From: Niallia nealsonii
Lineage (GTDB): Bacteria > Bacillota > Bacilli > Bacillales > Cytobacillaceae
DNA: 64,000 nt
Direction of reading: 5' to 3'
NCBI RefSeq assembly: GCF_002835805.1
Contig: NZ_PISE01000003.1
Location: forward strand, 243,323-307,322
A program made the position numbers and the translations under genes. This document shows positions 44,764-54,261 of the stretch, piece by piece. The notes under the pieces were generated by a model, which searched no databases, was not told where the DNA came from, and was given only the letters and a program-made list of their open reading frames with translations. Numbering within the stretch: the stretch's first letter is position 1; each line of letters begins with the position of its first letter.

Positions 44764-45750
44764 ATGAACCGCTTATTTTCAATAGGAGAAGTATTGATTG
44801 ATTTTATTCCTTTAGAAAAAGGAAAGGCGTTAAAGGATGCCATTGCTTTTGAACGAGCTCCAGGCGGGGCACCAGCGAATGTTGCTGCAGCGGTTGCAAA
44901 ATATGGAGCAGAGGCTTCGATGATAACGAAATTAGGCAATGATGCCTTTGGTGATTTTTTATTGGAGCAACTGATAGAAGCAGGAGTTCAAATAGATAAA
45001 GTTTCAAGAACTTCTCAAGCAAATACTGGACTTGCATTTGTTTCCCTGCGTGAAGATGGAGAAAGAGATTTTTCTTTTTATCGAAATCCTTCTGCTGATT
45101 TATTATTAGCAGAGGATGAAATAGATCAAAGTTGGTTTAGCCCAGGGGATATATTGCATTTCTGCTCTGTTGATCTTGTTGATAGCCCCATGAAAAAAGC
45201 ACATATTGCTGCAATTGAAGCAGCAAAAAATAACGGGTCATTAATAAGCTTCGATCCCAATGTACGTTTACCTCTTTGGAATAATCCAGAAGACTGTCGA
45301 AAAACGATAGTAGAATTTATTCCAAAAAGCCATTTAATCAAAATTTCTGATGAAGAGTTGGAATTTATAACGGGGATTACAGATATAGAGGAAGCTATTG
45401 CATCGCTATTTGTAGGAGAAGTAAAAGCTGTTATTTATACGAAAGGTGCAGATGGTGCGGTTCTTTTTGTGAAGGATAGTAGATATGCTTCTAGCGGCTA
45501 TTCTGTAGATGTACAAGATACCACTGGTGCTGGCGATGCCTTTATAGGGGGATTTTTATATCAATTGCTTAAAAAAGGAGCAAATCAATCGAATGTAGTA
45601 GATATTATCAGTCAATATCATAAAGAAATATTAGCATTTGCTAATGCAAGTGGAGCGTTAACTACGACTGGAAAAGGTGCTATATCTTCACTGCCAACGA
45701 GAGAAGCTGTTTTGGAGCTGGCTGCTAAAAATAAAATTGCAACTACTTAA
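44764..45750 (+). CDS. scrK: Fructokinase, PfkB family
   Basis: 328-residue ribokinase-fold kinase. Signature FERAPGGAPANVAAAVAKYG near the start and the C-terminal anion-hole motif DTTGAGDAFIGGFLYQL. ATG at 44764 with AGGGGAGA upstream; 22 bp after scrB. It completes the sucrose pathway. Confidence 0.93.
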   Translation: MNRLFSIGEVLIDFIPLEKGKALKDAIAFERAPGGAPANVAAAVAKYGAEASMITKLGNDAFGDFLLEQLIEAGVQIDKVSRTSQANTGLAFVSLREDGERDFSFYRNPSADLLLAEDEIDQSWFSPGDILHFCSVDLVDSPMKKAHIAAIEAAKNNGSLISFDPNVRLPLWNNPEDCRKTIVEFIPKSHLIKISDEELEFITGITDIEEAIASLFVGEVKAVIYTKGADGAVLFVKDSRYASSGYSVDVQDTTGAGDAFIGGFLYQLLKKGANQSNVVDIISQYHKEILAFANASGALTTTGKGAISSLPTREAVLELAAKNKIATT

Positions 45751-45764
45751 TTAGAGTTTATCAC

Positions 45765-45870
45765 ACATTAAAGGGCTTTTGCCCCCAACCTAAGAGATGA
45801 TAAGATAAGATGAGAAATCTAGGTGAGTAGAAACTTCCTGAGTAAAAGCCTGATTGAAGCTTCGCTTTAT
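45765..45870 (+). repeat. Structured repeat family B copy after the scr operon
   Basis: CACATTAAAGGGCTTTTGCC at the left, GATGAGAAATCTAGGTGAG in the middle, GAGTAAAAGCCTGATTGAAG and CTTTAT at the right. GGGCTTTT can pair with AAAAGCCT. The terminal AATCAG-GGGGG hairpin is missing. It may double as the scr terminator. Confidence 0.7.
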
Positions 45871-45962
45871 AAGCTTTTAGAAGTATAATCATTAATTCAA
45901 CTAAATGGATGTGTTTCTTCTAAAAGCTTTTTATTATTTTGAAAAATAATGGGCAAGGACAA

Positions 45963-46010
45963 TTGACACTTGATAGAGGATAGATTACAATTACAATGTA
46001 AACGGTTACT
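45963..46010 (+). promoter_or_regulatory. nag operon promoter with cre site
   Basis: -35 TTGACA (45963-45968) and -10 TACAAT (45986-45991), 17 bp apart. TGTAAACGGTTACT (45997-46010) fits cre at 13 of 14 positions and covers the expected transcription start. Confidence 0.85.
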
Positions 46011-46073
46011 TTAGTAGTTGATAGTAATCTTAAAAAAACTATGTTAAATAATCTAACAAAACAAATGCTTTTT

Positions 46074-46128
46074 TTCTTATCTTTTAATAAGATAAGAATT
46101 ACTTATAGAGTAACTGGTATAGACATCT
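46074..46128 (+). promoter_or_regulatory. nag leader hairpin and NagR (dre) operator
   Basis: ACTGGTATAGACATCT (46113-46128) matches the DasR/NagR dre consensus ACTGGTCTAGACCACT at 13 of 16 positions. A TTCTTATC/GATAAGAA stem (46074-46098) precedes it in the leader. The operator lies about 115 bp after the promoter, suiting roadblock control by the operon's own NagR. Confidence 0.7.
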
Positions 46129-46176
46129 AGTTATATAGTTATTTGTACTATGAGTGAAATAGGAAAGGAAATGACA

Positions 46177-47382
46177 ATGAAACAAAAAGACAGAAAATCC
46201 ATGCTGCTTTCCAATGTTTTTATTTATACAGAAGAAACTATCATTTCTCGCGGCTATTTAAAAATAGTAGATGGTTTGATTGAATCATATGGTTCAATTG
46301 AGGAGCTATCTGCTGATAAAAAGCGAGTAGATAAAATAGTAGAGTTTCCTAATTCCTATAAGCTAATTCCTGGTTTGATCGATATTCATATACATGGCGC
46401 ATATAATGCTGATGTAATGGATGGAACTCGCAAAGCTTTAGAAAAGATGGCAGCGACTTTGCCGAAAGAGGGAACGACAAGCTTTTTGGCAACAACGATG
46501 ACTCAAGAAGAGCAGGAAATTGAATCAGCTTTAAAAAATGCAGCTGCCTATATCGCAAGTCAAACAAAGTTTGGAATGGCAGAAGTATTGGGAGTTCATT
46601 TAGAAGGTCCATTTATTACATCAGCTAAAGCAGGGGCACAACCGCTTCACGCGATTAAAAAACCAAATGTGGAATTATTTAAAAAGTGGCAGAACATTGC
46701 AGGAAATCACATAAAATTAGTAACGCTAGCACCTGAAGAAGAAAATGGCCTAGATTTAGTTGCTTATTTAAAAGAAACAGGTGTTGTTGCATCAATGGGC
46801 CATACGGATGCTCTTTATGAAGATGTTTTGAGAGGAATAGAAGCAGGAGTAAGTCATGTTACCCATTTGTATAACGGAATGAGAGGATTGCATCATCGTG
46901 ATCCAGGGGTTGCTGGAGCAGCTTTGCTTCATAAAGAATTACTGATTGAAATGATTGTAGATGGCATTCATATTCATCCACAAGTTGTCAATCTTACGTA
47001 TCAGCAAAAAGGAAAAGAAGGCATTGTTCTAATAACGGACAGTATGCGTGCCAAATGGATGGATGACGGCGTTTCATCATTGGGCGGACAAAAAGTGATA
47101 GTGAAAGATGGAAAAGCATTATTAGAAAATGGTTCACTTGCTGGAAGTACGTTGAAAATGGATGAAGGAGTACGCAATATCATGAACTATACAGGATGTT
47201 CTTTGGAAGATGCTGTTTATATGGGCTCCTATAATCCAGCCAAACAATTGGGAATACTTCATAAAAAGGGTTCGATAAAAAAAGGCAAGGATGCAGATTT
47301 AGCTATATTAAATAAAGACAATGAAGTAGTAATGACTATTTGCAATGGAGAAATTGCTTATAACAAATTGGAGGAGATGTAA
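46177..47382 (+). CDS. nagA: N-acetylglucosamine-6-phosphate deacetylase
   Basis: 401-residue amidohydrolase making glucosamine 6-phosphate. Metal and active-site motifs: PGLIDIHIHG, GVHLEGPFIT, SMGHTDALYED, THLYNGMRGLHHRDPG, DGIHIHP and the catalytic Asp in LITDSMRA. ATG at 46177 is best placed 8 nt after AAAGG; in-frame ATGs at 46150 and 46171 are alternatives. First gene of nagA-nagB-nagR-murQ. Confidence 0.94.
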   Translation: MKQKDRKSMLLSNVFIYTEETIISRGYLKIVDGLIESYGSIEELSADKKRVDKIVEFPNSYKLIPGLIDIHIHGAYNADVMDGTRKALEKMAATLPKEGTTSFLATTMTQEEQEIESALKNAAAYIASQTKFGMAEVLGVHLEGPFITSAKAGAQPLHAIKKPNVELFKKWQNIAGNHIKLVTLAPEEENGLDLVAYLKETGVVASMGHTDALYEDVLRGIEAGVSHVTHLYNGMRGLHHRDPGVAGAALLHKELLIEMIVDGIHIHPQVVNLTYQQKGKEGIVLITDSMRAKWMDDGVSSLGGQKVIVKDGKALLENGSLAGSTLKMDEGVRNIMNYTGCSLEDAVYMGSYNPAKQLGILHKKGSIKKGKDADLAILNKDNEVVMTICNGEIAYNKLEEM

Positions 47383-48117
47383 ATGAAACTAATTGAAACA
47401 GCAAACTATGAAACGATGAGCCAAAAAGCAGCTGCATTAGTAATCCAACAAGTAAAAAGCAAACCAAACACAGTGTTGGGCCTTGCGACAGGGGGAACTC
47501 CTGTTGGAATGTATCAATATTTAAAAGAAGATTATGAACAAAATCAGACATCTTATCAAAATGTGCATACAGTAAATTTAGACGAATATGTCGGTTTATC
47601 AAAAGAAGACCCTAAAAGTTATGCGTACTATATGAAAAATCATTTATTTAAGCATATTCACATTCCAATTGAACAGACTTTTTTGCCAGCTGAAGAACAA
47701 GGAGACAAATATGAGGAACTAATTGCATCACTTGGCGGCATTGATTTGCAAATACTTGGAATTGGCGAGAATGGCCATATTGGTTTTAATGAGCCTGGTA
47801 CACCATTTGCTTCTAAAACAGGAATCGTTCAATTAGCGGAGTCTACTAGAGAAGCAAATGCGAGATATTTTTCTAGTATGAATGAAGTGCCTACACATGC
47901 TATTTCGATGGGGATTTCGACCATTATGCAAAGTAAAAACATATTACTGCTAGTTTCAGGCAGCAAAAAGGCAGAAATTCTTTATAGGGTGTTAACAGAG
48001 GATGTCGATGAATCTTTGCCAGCATCTATATTAAAAACACATCCTAATGTCACCATCATAGCAGATCAAGATGCGTTATCTGTGTTAAAAGAAAAAGAAG
48101 GAAGTGTTTTTCGTTGA
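47383..48117 (+). CDS. nagB: Glucosamine-6-phosphate deaminase
   Basis: 244-residue isomerase-deaminase giving fructose 6-phosphate and ammonia. Motifs GLATGGTPVGMY, VNLDEYVGL and GIGENGHIGFNEPG are intact. It begins immediately after the nagA stop with GGAGGAG upstream; its stop overlaps the nagR TTG start. Confidence 0.96.
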   Translation: MKLIETANYETMSQKAAALVIQQVKSKPNTVLGLATGGTPVGMYQYLKEDYEQNQTSYQNVHTVNLDEYVGLSKEDPKSYAYYMKNHLFKHIHIPIEQTFLPAEEQGDKYEELIASLGGIDLQILGIGENGHIGFNEPGTPFASKTGIVQLAESTREANARYFSSMNEVPTHAISMGISTIMQSKNILLLVSGSKKAEILYRVLTEDVDESLPASILKTHPNVTIIADQDALSVLKEKEGSVFR

Positions 48118-48839
48118 TTATCAAGGATTCACATATTCCGATCTACTTCCAGCTAGAAACAGAGATAAAAGAACTGATTAAAGATTTGAAGACAGGTGAT
48201 CCAATAAGCTCGGAAAGAGAGTTTGCAGAAAAGTATGATATTAGCAGAATGACGGTGAGACAGGCTATTAATAATTTAGTAAACGAAGGCGTATTGGTTC
48301 GGAAAAGAGGAAAAGGAACGTTTGTTGCTGCCCCTAAAGTAGAGCAGCCTTTATCTGGATTGACAAGTTTTTCTGAGGATATGCGTTCAAGAGGAATGAC
48401 TCCTCAAACAAAAATACTTAATTTTCAAGTGATTCCTGCTGATAGAAATACAGCAGGGAAATTAAAAATAGAAGAGGGAAGTCTTGTTTATGAAGTGCGC
48501 AGATTAAGGCTTGCCGATAATATTCCAATGGCACTTGAAACATCTTATTTGCCATGTGATTTAATTAAAGGCTTAACGAAAGAAATTGTTCATGCTTCTC
48601 TCTATGAATATGTAGAAAACTCATTACAGCTAAAAATAAGCCATGCGACACAAACATTAGAATCATCTCTTTCACAAAAAAATGAAAGCCCCCTATTAGA
48701 GTTAAAGGATGGATCTCCTGTACTGCTTATTGAAAGATATAGTTATTTGGAAACAGGTACTCCTTTTGAATATGTAAAATCAATATATCGTGGAGATCGC
48801 TATAAATTCGTAATCGATATGAAGAGGGGACAAGAATGA
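48114..48839 (+). CDS. nagR: GntR/HutC-family repressor of amino-sugar use
   Basis: 241-residue regulator: GntR winged helix (ISSEREFAEKYDISRMTVRQ) and a UTRA ligand domain (from about residue 90; LETSYLPCDLI). B. subtilis NagR (YvoA) has the same neighbours and senses glucosamine/GlcNAc 6-phosphate. Start is TTG within TTGA, overlapping the nagB stop; the end overlaps murQ (ATGA). Target is likely the dre-like site at 46113-46128. Confidence 0.93.
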   Translation: MIIKDSHIPIYFQLETEIKELIKDLKTGDPISSEREFAEKYDISRMTVRQAINNLVNEGVLVRKRGKGTFVAAPKVEQPLSGLTSFSEDMRSRGMTPQTKILNFQVIPADRNTAGKLKIEEGSLVYEVRRLRLADNIPMALETSYLPCDLIKGLTKEIVHASLYEYVENSLQLKISHATQTLESSLSQKNESPLLELKDGSPVLLIERYSYLETGTPFEYVKSIYRGDRYKFVIDMKRGQE

Positions 48840-49744
48840 ACAAACAAAATGCTACAGAACAGACAAACCAGGAGAGTGTTCAGTTAGATGAATGGAGTTC
48901 ATTAGAAATTATTCAGTTTATGAATCAAGAAGATGAAAAGATAGCGAAAACAGTGAATGAAGCCCTGCCGATTATTGCGCATGCAGTAGATGCGATTGCA
49001 GAAAGGTGGAAAATGGGGGGCAGATGTTTTGTAGTTGGTGCAGGTACAAGTGGCCGTTTAGGAATGGTCGATGCAGTTGAATTGGGGCCGACTTTCTCTA
49101 TTGAACAAGATCGCTGGATTGGTCTTGTAGCTGGGGGAAAGGAAGCGATGCTGCAATCGCTAGAAGAAACGGAAGATGATGAAAAAGAAATTATCGCAGA
49201 ATTAAAGCGTTACTCTTTTGGAGAGTCAGATATCGTTATAGGAGTCACAGCAAGCGGATCTACACCATTTGTTCTTGCCGCCGTTCAATATGCGAATGAA
49301 TTGTCCGCTTTAGCGATAGGCATCAGCAATAATAAAGATACAGCACTTTCAGCTATTTGCGATTATGGCATTGAAGCAGCAACAGGAGCGGAAGTAATCC
49401 GAGGGTCAACTAGATTAAAAGCAGGGACCTCTCAAAAAATGATATTAAATATGCTGTCTACCGCAACAATGGTTCGCTTAGGAAAAGTCTATCAAAATGA
49501 AATGGTAGATATGAAGCTTATTAATAAAAAATTAGTGAAACGTGCTGTTCAAGCACTGATGAACATAACGGATATTCCAGAACAAGCTGCTTTGAATGCA
49601 CTGATGGAAAATGCATTTGATTTAAAGTCTGCCCTTTTTACGGTGCTTACAGATGGAACAACTAAAGATGCATCTTATTATTTGGCGCAGACAAATGGAC
49701 ATTTAAAAAAAGCAGTTCAGCAATATTTAAAGAAAGGAGTGTAG
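48836..49744 (+). CDS. murQ: N-acetylmuramic acid 6-phosphate etherase
   Basis: 302-residue SIS-domain lyase that converts MurNAc 6-phosphate to GlcNAc 6-phosphate and D-lactate. Motifs VGAGTSGRLGMVDAVELGPTF, VTASGSTPFVLAA and GSTRLKAGTSQKMILNMLST are intact. In B. subtilis murQ heads a separate mur operon; here it is translationally fused to nagR, so its product GlcNAc 6-phosphate feeds directly into NagA. Indicates cell-wall recycling or scavenging. Confidence 0.95.
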   Translation: MNKQNATEQTNQESVQLDEWSSLEIIQFMNQEDEKIAKTVNEALPIIAHAVDAIAERWKMGGRCFVVGAGTSGRLGMVDAVELGPTFSIEQDRWIGLVAGGKEAMLQSLEETEDDEKEIIAELKRYSFGESDIVIGVTASGSTPFVLAAVQYANELSALAIGISNNKDTALSAICDYGIEAATGAEVIRGSTRLKAGTSQKMILNMLSTATMVRLGKVYQNEMVDMKLINKKLVKRAVQALMNITDIPEQAALNALMENAFDLKSALFTVLTDGTTKDASYYLAQTNGHLKKAVQQYLKKGV

Positions 49745-49874
49745 GAGCAGCAAAGGTGGAATATTGGAAAAATAATAACGTATGTGATTCATAAAATGAA
49801 ATATAATGCAGCAGGATTATTCAGTAGTGCATGTATTCAGTAATAGAAAATACTTGGGTAAAGGGGAACTTTTT

Positions 49875-51332
49875 ATGAAATCATATTTGCAAAAGATAGG
49901 TCGTGCGCTAATGCTGCCTGTTGCTGTTTTGCCAGCAGCAGCGATACTTATGGGAATTGGCTATTGGATTGATCCCGCAGGATGGGGAGCTGGGAGTCCT
50001 GCTGCTGCATTTTTAATTAAAGCTGGCTCTTCGATTATTGATAATATTCCGTTCTTATTTGCAGTTGGGGTGGCACTTGGAATGTCTAAAGATAAAGATG
50101 GTTCTGCTGCATTAAGCGGGCTAGTCGCATTTCTTGTTGTAACGACATTATTGTCTACAAATACAGTTGCGATGCTGCAAGGCGTTGATCCAGAAAACGT
50201 CAATATGGCATTTTCAAAAATTAATAATGCCTTTATTGGAATGCTATCAGGTATTGTTGCTTCTGTCATGTATAATCGTTTTAGCCAAGTTCAGCTGCCT
50301 CAAGCTCTAGCATTTTTTAGCGGAAAAAGATTAGTGCCGATTATGAGTGCTGTTTCGATGCTGGCTATTTCCGCTATCTTATATTTTGTTTGGCCCCTTG
50401 TCTTTTCAGGACTGGTTAATTTTGGGGAAGCAATCAGTAAACTAGGTGCAATTGGTGCAGGACTTTATGGTTTCTTTAACCGATTATTAATACCTACCGG
50501 TTTGCATCATGCTTTAAATGCAGTGTTTTGGTTTGATTTAGCAGGCATAAATGATATCGGGAAATTCTGGGCTGGAGAAGGAACCAAAGGGGTTACGGGC
50601 ATGTATCAAGCTGGATTTTTCCCTGTGATGATGTTTGGTTTGCCAGCAGCAGCTCTAGCAATGTATCATACAGCAAAAACAAAAAGAAAAAAACAAGTTG
50701 CTTCCTTAATGTTAGCAGCCGGCTTTGCAGCATTTTTTACAGGAGTAACAGAGCCCCTTGAGTTTGCCTTTATGTTCGCTGCACCAATGCTGTATATTGT
50801 ACATGCAGTTCTTACAGGTCTATCTTTAGCTGTTGCAGCAGCTTTTCACTGGACAGCAGGTTTTGGATTCAGTGCAGGCCTTGTTGATTTTACATTAAGC
50901 TCTAGACTTCCATTAGCCAATAAACCATTTATGCTGATCGTGCAAGGTTTAGTGTTTGCTGTTATTTATTATTCTATATTCCGCTTTTTAATTACGAAGT
51001 TTCAGTTAAATACACCAGGAAGAGAAGAAGAGATTGAGGAAGAGAATGAAGCTGCAGAACAAGTAGCAGTATCATCCTCTGAAAATAAATTTGCCTATAT
51101 GGCTTCTGAAATTTACGCAGGACTTGGCGGCGACAGCAATGTTGCTTCTGTCGACAATTGTGTTACTCGTTTGCGCATAGAAGTAAAGGAAATGGAGAAA
51201 GTAAATCAGCAAAAAATCAAAGCGACAGGTGTTCCAGGAATTAATATTATCGGACCAACAAGTATTCAAGTAATTGTTGGAACACAAGTGCAGTTTGTGG
51301 CAGATGAAATAGATAAAATTAGGAGACAATAG
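49875..51332 (+). CDS. nagP: PTS N-acetylglucosamine-type EIICB component
   Basis: 485-residue glucose-superfamily permease with EIIC first (residues about 1-385; GRALMLPVAVLPAAAILMGIG; LIPTGLHHALNAVFWFDLAGIND; GVTEPLEFAFMFAAPMLY) and EIIB last (phospho-Cys in VDNCVTRLRIEV). No EIIA. The domain order fits NagP/NagE rather than MurP (EIIB first). ATG at 49875 after AAGGGGA; a longer reading from 49806 is not needed. It lies 130 bp after murQ, probably the same operon. It could import GlcNAc and perhaps MurNAc. Confidence 0.92.
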   Translation: MKSYLQKIGRALMLPVAVLPAAAILMGIGYWIDPAGWGAGSPAAAFLIKAGSSIIDNIPFLFAVGVALGMSKDKDGSAALSGLVAFLVVTTLLSTNTVAMLQGVDPENVNMAFSKINNAFIGMLSGIVASVMYNRFSQVQLPQALAFFSGKRLVPIMSAVSMLAISAILYFVWPLVFSGLVNFGEAISKLGAIGAGLYGFFNRLLIPTGLHHALNAVFWFDLAGINDIGKFWAGEGTKGVTGMYQAGFFPVMMFGLPAAALAMYHTAKTKRKKQVASLMLAAGFAAFFTGVTEPLEFAFMFAAPMLYIVHAVLTGLSLAVAAAFHWTAGFGFSAGLVDFTLSSRLPLANKPFMLIVQGLVFAVIYYSIFRFLITKFQLNTPGREEEIEEENEAAEQVAVSSSENKFAYMASEIYAGLGGDSNVASVDNCVTRLRIEVKEMEKVNQQKIKATGVPGINIIGPTSIQVIVGTQVQFVADEIDKIRRQ

Positions 51333-51350
51333 TTAATTGTATCCTACATG

Positions 51351-51398
51351 AAAAAAAGGACGATAAAACAAAAATACATTGTTTTATCGTCTTTTTTT
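51351..51398 (+). terminator. nag operon terminator
   Basis: AAAGGACGATAAAACA pairs with TGTTTTATCGTCTTT, 9-nt loop, long T run. No further feature is seen up to the sigma-factor gene. Confidence 0.9.
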
Positions 51399-51646
51399 GT
51401 TTTAAAACAGACGAATTCTCCTAAATATGGTATAAATATTACATAATAGTTACAATAAGAATAAAATAATGTTACTTTTTTGTGACTTTTTATGTAGTTT
51501 AAAGATTGTGATAGTAATAGTGAGTGATGATTAGTGTTTAAAAAAATAGAAAAATACTGGTATATAGCGGATACAGAATACATATGATTTTTAGAGTTTT
51601 TTCCTATGCGATAAATAACAATGAAATAATTATAGGGGTGGGGGAA

Positions 51647-52189
51647 TTGTCTTCTATTGAAGATCTATATATAAGATATAGTCATGATGTTTTACACTTT
51701 TTGTTATTTATGGGAGTGAAAAAAGAACAAGCAGAAGATTTGGTACAGGAAGTATTTATGCGTGTATTAAAAACACAGAGTGGTTTTAAAGGCAAAAGCA
51801 GTGAAAAAACATGGCTTTATACAATAGCTAAAAATATTGCGGTAGATCATTTTCGCAAGCAAAAATCTTTTGGAGTTTACGATTGCAGCCCGCAGCTCGA
51901 GGAATTGGCGAAAATGCCAGATGAAAGCGCACTGCCTGAAGAAATTGCCTTAAAGAAGGAGAATCTATTTTGGATTAATGATTCTCTAAAACATTGCACA
52001 ATAGACCAAAGACTTGTGATTTTAGTTCGGTATATGCATGAATTTTCTATTGTAGAGACAGCTGAGTATTTAGGTTGGTCGGAAAGTAAGGTGAAAATAA
52101 CGCAGCACAGGGCGTTAAAGGTACTGCGAAGATATATGAGCAGTGAGCAGAAGAAAGACGATAATACAGAATCTTTTTCGACGGTATAA
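51647..52189 (+). CDS. sigX: ECF sigma factor, SigX-like
   Basis: 180-residue ECF sigma factor: region 2 (AEDLVQEVFMRVLKTQ; SSEKTWLYTIAKNIAVDHFRK) and region 4 (CTIDQRLVILVRYMHEFSIVETAEYLGWSES with SKVKITQHRALKVLRR; quoted in parts). These blocks follow B. subtilis SigX closely. Start chosen is TTG at 51647, right after GGGGTGGGGGAA, giving MSSIEDLYIRYS; a longer ORF from 51584 adds an odd leader. No rsiX-like anti-sigma gene follows, which is unusual. Role by homology: cell-envelope charge and antimicrobial-peptide resistance. Confidence 0.85.
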   Translation: MSSIEDLYIRYSHDVLHFLLFMGVKKEQAEDLVQEVFMRVLKTQSGFKGKSSEKTWLYTIAKNIAVDHFRKQKSFGVYDCSPQLEELAKMPDESALPEEIALKKENLFWINDSLKHCTIDQRLVILVRYMHEFSIVETAEYLGWSESKVKITQHRALKVLRRYMSSEQKKDDNTESFSTV

Positions 52190-52531
52190 TAGGACAATAT
52201 TAATGGGACAGTTAAATTGAATGGTGAGGGAACTGTGTGTTTTTTCTTTTTGCAATGCCAGCCAAAAGAAAAAATGAACCACAAAAGGAAGCTAACCAGG
52301 TTTAGAAATTTGTAAAGAAATTATTGTAAGGCATAAAGAATTTTTTGAGCTTTTCAGTAAATAAAGAAAGGAACAATGAGAGGGATGTTATCATCAAAAG
52401 CATTCAATTTAAGCAGCTAAAAGGGAATTGTGTTGTTTTGGAAGGGAAAAATTCATGCTCCAAAAGTAAATATATCGATAGAGAATATGGGCATGTGGCA
52501 GGAAAATTACTGATGGTTTCATTTTTATCAT

Positions 52532-52575
52532 GCGTTAACGGGCTTTTGCCACCCACTAATGGAAGTTTTCCTTAA
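52532..52575 (+). repeat. Structured repeat family B, short deleted copy
   Basis: TGCGTTAACGGGCTTTTGCC joins directly to ACCCACTAATGGAAGTTTTCC. Both family ends are present and the centre is lost. The rest of the 52190-52653 interval has no gene I can support. Confidence 0.55.
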
Positions 52576-52653
52576 TTAAAATATAGATTATCGTTATATG
52601 AGAAGTAATATAAATGCCGCAGATAAACATTTAGATGGATATATATGAAAGAA

Positions 52654-52698
52654 AAGGACAAAACTCAAGTCGGAAAAATCGACTTGAATTTTGTCCTT
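52654..52698 (-). terminator. dtpT terminator
   Basis: AAGGACAAAACTCAAGTCG / CGACTTGAATTTTGTCCTT: 19-nt arms with one mismatch and a 7-nt loop, beyond the transporter stop. Confidence 0.85.
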
Positions 52699-52706
52699 GT
52701 TTGTTA

Positions 52707-54200
52707 CTATTTAATGCCCTTCATGTGTTTTTGAATCATTGGAGAAATGGCAAATAAAATAATACTTAAAACAATGGAAGCTCCACCAATAATACCGAAA
52801 TACATCATTTCTGTTTGCGGTGTATAGAATTTAACGATTTGTGCATTTAATGCTTGTGCAGCAGCATTTGATAAGAACCAAAGGCTCATTGTTTGTGCTG
52901 AAAATGCTGCTGGAGCTAATTTTGTTGTAGCAGATAATCCAACAGGGGATAAACAAAGTTCTCCCACTACGACGATAAAATAGCTAAGTACGAGCCATAA
53001 TGGATTTACTAAAGAATCTTGACCACCTAAATAAGCTGGCAATAGAATGACTAAAAAAGATAGTCCAGCAAATAATAAACCAATTGAAAACTTTTTTGGA
53101 ATAGATGGCTGACGATCGCCAAGTTTTACCCAAATCCATGCAAATGTAGGTGCGAAAATAATGATAAACATTGGATTTAATGATTGGAAAAAGGCTGGTG
53201 AAATACTGAACCCAGCAATTTCTAATTGGGTACGTTTATCCGCATAGTTAGCTAGGATAGTTGAGCCTTGCTCTTGAATAGCCCAGAACATAACAGATGC
53301 TAAAAACAGCGGGATGTAGGCAAGTAATCTTGAACGTTCTACAGCAGTAGTTTTTGGACTGCGATACATAACTGTTATATAAATGGCAGGAATTAAGAAA
53401 CCTAAAATTCCAATTAATGCTACAAAAGAATTAAATGTTAAATAGCCAGCTGGAATAGTAATGGCTAGAATTATTGCTATTATTATAATTGCGGCACCAA
53501 AAATGCCATAGTATTTTTTCTTTTCCTCTTGTGATAAAGGACTTGGAACAGTTGTACCAGCAAGACCAAGATTTTTTTTCTTTGTAGTGACAAATACTAT
53601 TAGTCCAAGGAGCATCCCGATGGCTGCCAATGCAAATCCTACATGGAAATTATAATCCATTCCGATTTTTCCGACAACTAGCGGTGAAAGGAAACCACCA
53701 AGGTTAATACCCATATAAAAAATACTAAAGCCAGAATCGCGGCGATTATCTTTTTCACTGTAAATTTCTCCAACAATGCTTGATACATTTGGCTTTAATA
53801 AACCTGTACCAATTACAATCAGCACCATACTGACAAAAAATAAGGAAACACTTCCAGGAATGGCAAGAACAATATGTCCAAGCATAATAAAAATTCCGCC
53901 ATAAAATACAGCTTTGCTTGTCCCGAATATTCTATCAGCTAACCAGCCGCCAATAATACCTGACATGTATACTAGTGACCCGTAGATAGACATAATGGCA
54001 AGTGCTGTGTTTTCTGGAATGCCTAATCCGCCTTTTGTTACTTCATAGTACATATAGTAAACAAGAATAGCGCGCATTCCGTAATAGGAGAACCTCTCCC
54101 AAAACTCTGTAAAGAAAAGTGTGAATAATCCTTTAGGATGTCCGAAAAAACCCTTTTGAGGAACACTGTCCACAATTTTCTGTTTATTTATTCCTGACAT
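52707..54200 (-). CDS. dtpT: Di-/tripeptide:H+ symporter, POT family
   Basis: 497-residue transporter with 14 helices. The POT signature FFTEFWERFSYYGMRAIL (ExxERFxYYG) is at residues about 29-46, and GLLKPNVSSIVGEIY and FSIFYMGINLGGFLSPLV are further POT marks. AGGAGG precedes the ATG. Single-gene unit. Its upstream region contains two exact copies of ATTTTAAAATAATTATAA. Confidence 0.93.
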   Translation of the reverse strand: MSGINKQKIVDSVPQKGFFGHPKGLFTLFFTEFWERFSYYGMRAILVYYMYYEVTKGGLGIPENTALAIMSIYGSLVYMSGIIGGWLADRIFGTSKAVFYGGIFIMLGHIVLAIPGSVSLFFVSMVLIVIGTGLLKPNVSSIVGEIYSEKDNRRDSGFSIFYMGINLGGFLSPLVVGKIGMDYNFHVGFALAAIGMLLGLIVFVTTKKKNLGLAGTTVPSPLSQEEKKKYYGIFGAAIIIIAIILAITIPAGYLTFNSFVALIGILGFLIPAIYITVMYRSPKTTAVERSRLLAYIPLFLASVMFWAIQEQGSTILANYADKRTQLEIAGFSISPAFFQSLNPMFIIIFAPTFAWIWVKLGDRQPSIPKKFSIGLLFAGLSFLVILLPAYLGGQDSLVNPLWLVLSYFIVVVGELCLSPVGLSATTKLAPAAFSAQTMSLWFLSNAAAQALNAQIVKFYTPQTEMMYFGIIGGASIVLSIILFAISPMIQKHMKGIK

Positions 54201-54261
54201 AATGAAACCTCCTCTATTATTTTAATATAATACTAGTTGAAAGTTTGTTTTGTCAAAGTGA

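Noticed and set aside
46011..46112. Riboswitch (glmS-like) in the nag leader
   Set aside because: Only a simple TTCTTATC/GATAAGAA stem is visible; the glmS ribozyme core was not recognised and a dre operator explains control.
49875..51332. MurNAc-specific PTS (MurP) as the identity of the EIICB
   Set aside because: Domain order is EIIC then EIIB, as in NagP/NagE; MurP has EIIB first. Transport of MurNAc remains possible but is not the primary call.
52345..52575. 76-codon frame after sigX, considered as a missing anti-sigma factor
   Set aside because: No membrane helix, unlike RsiX, and its end runs into a repeat B fragment.
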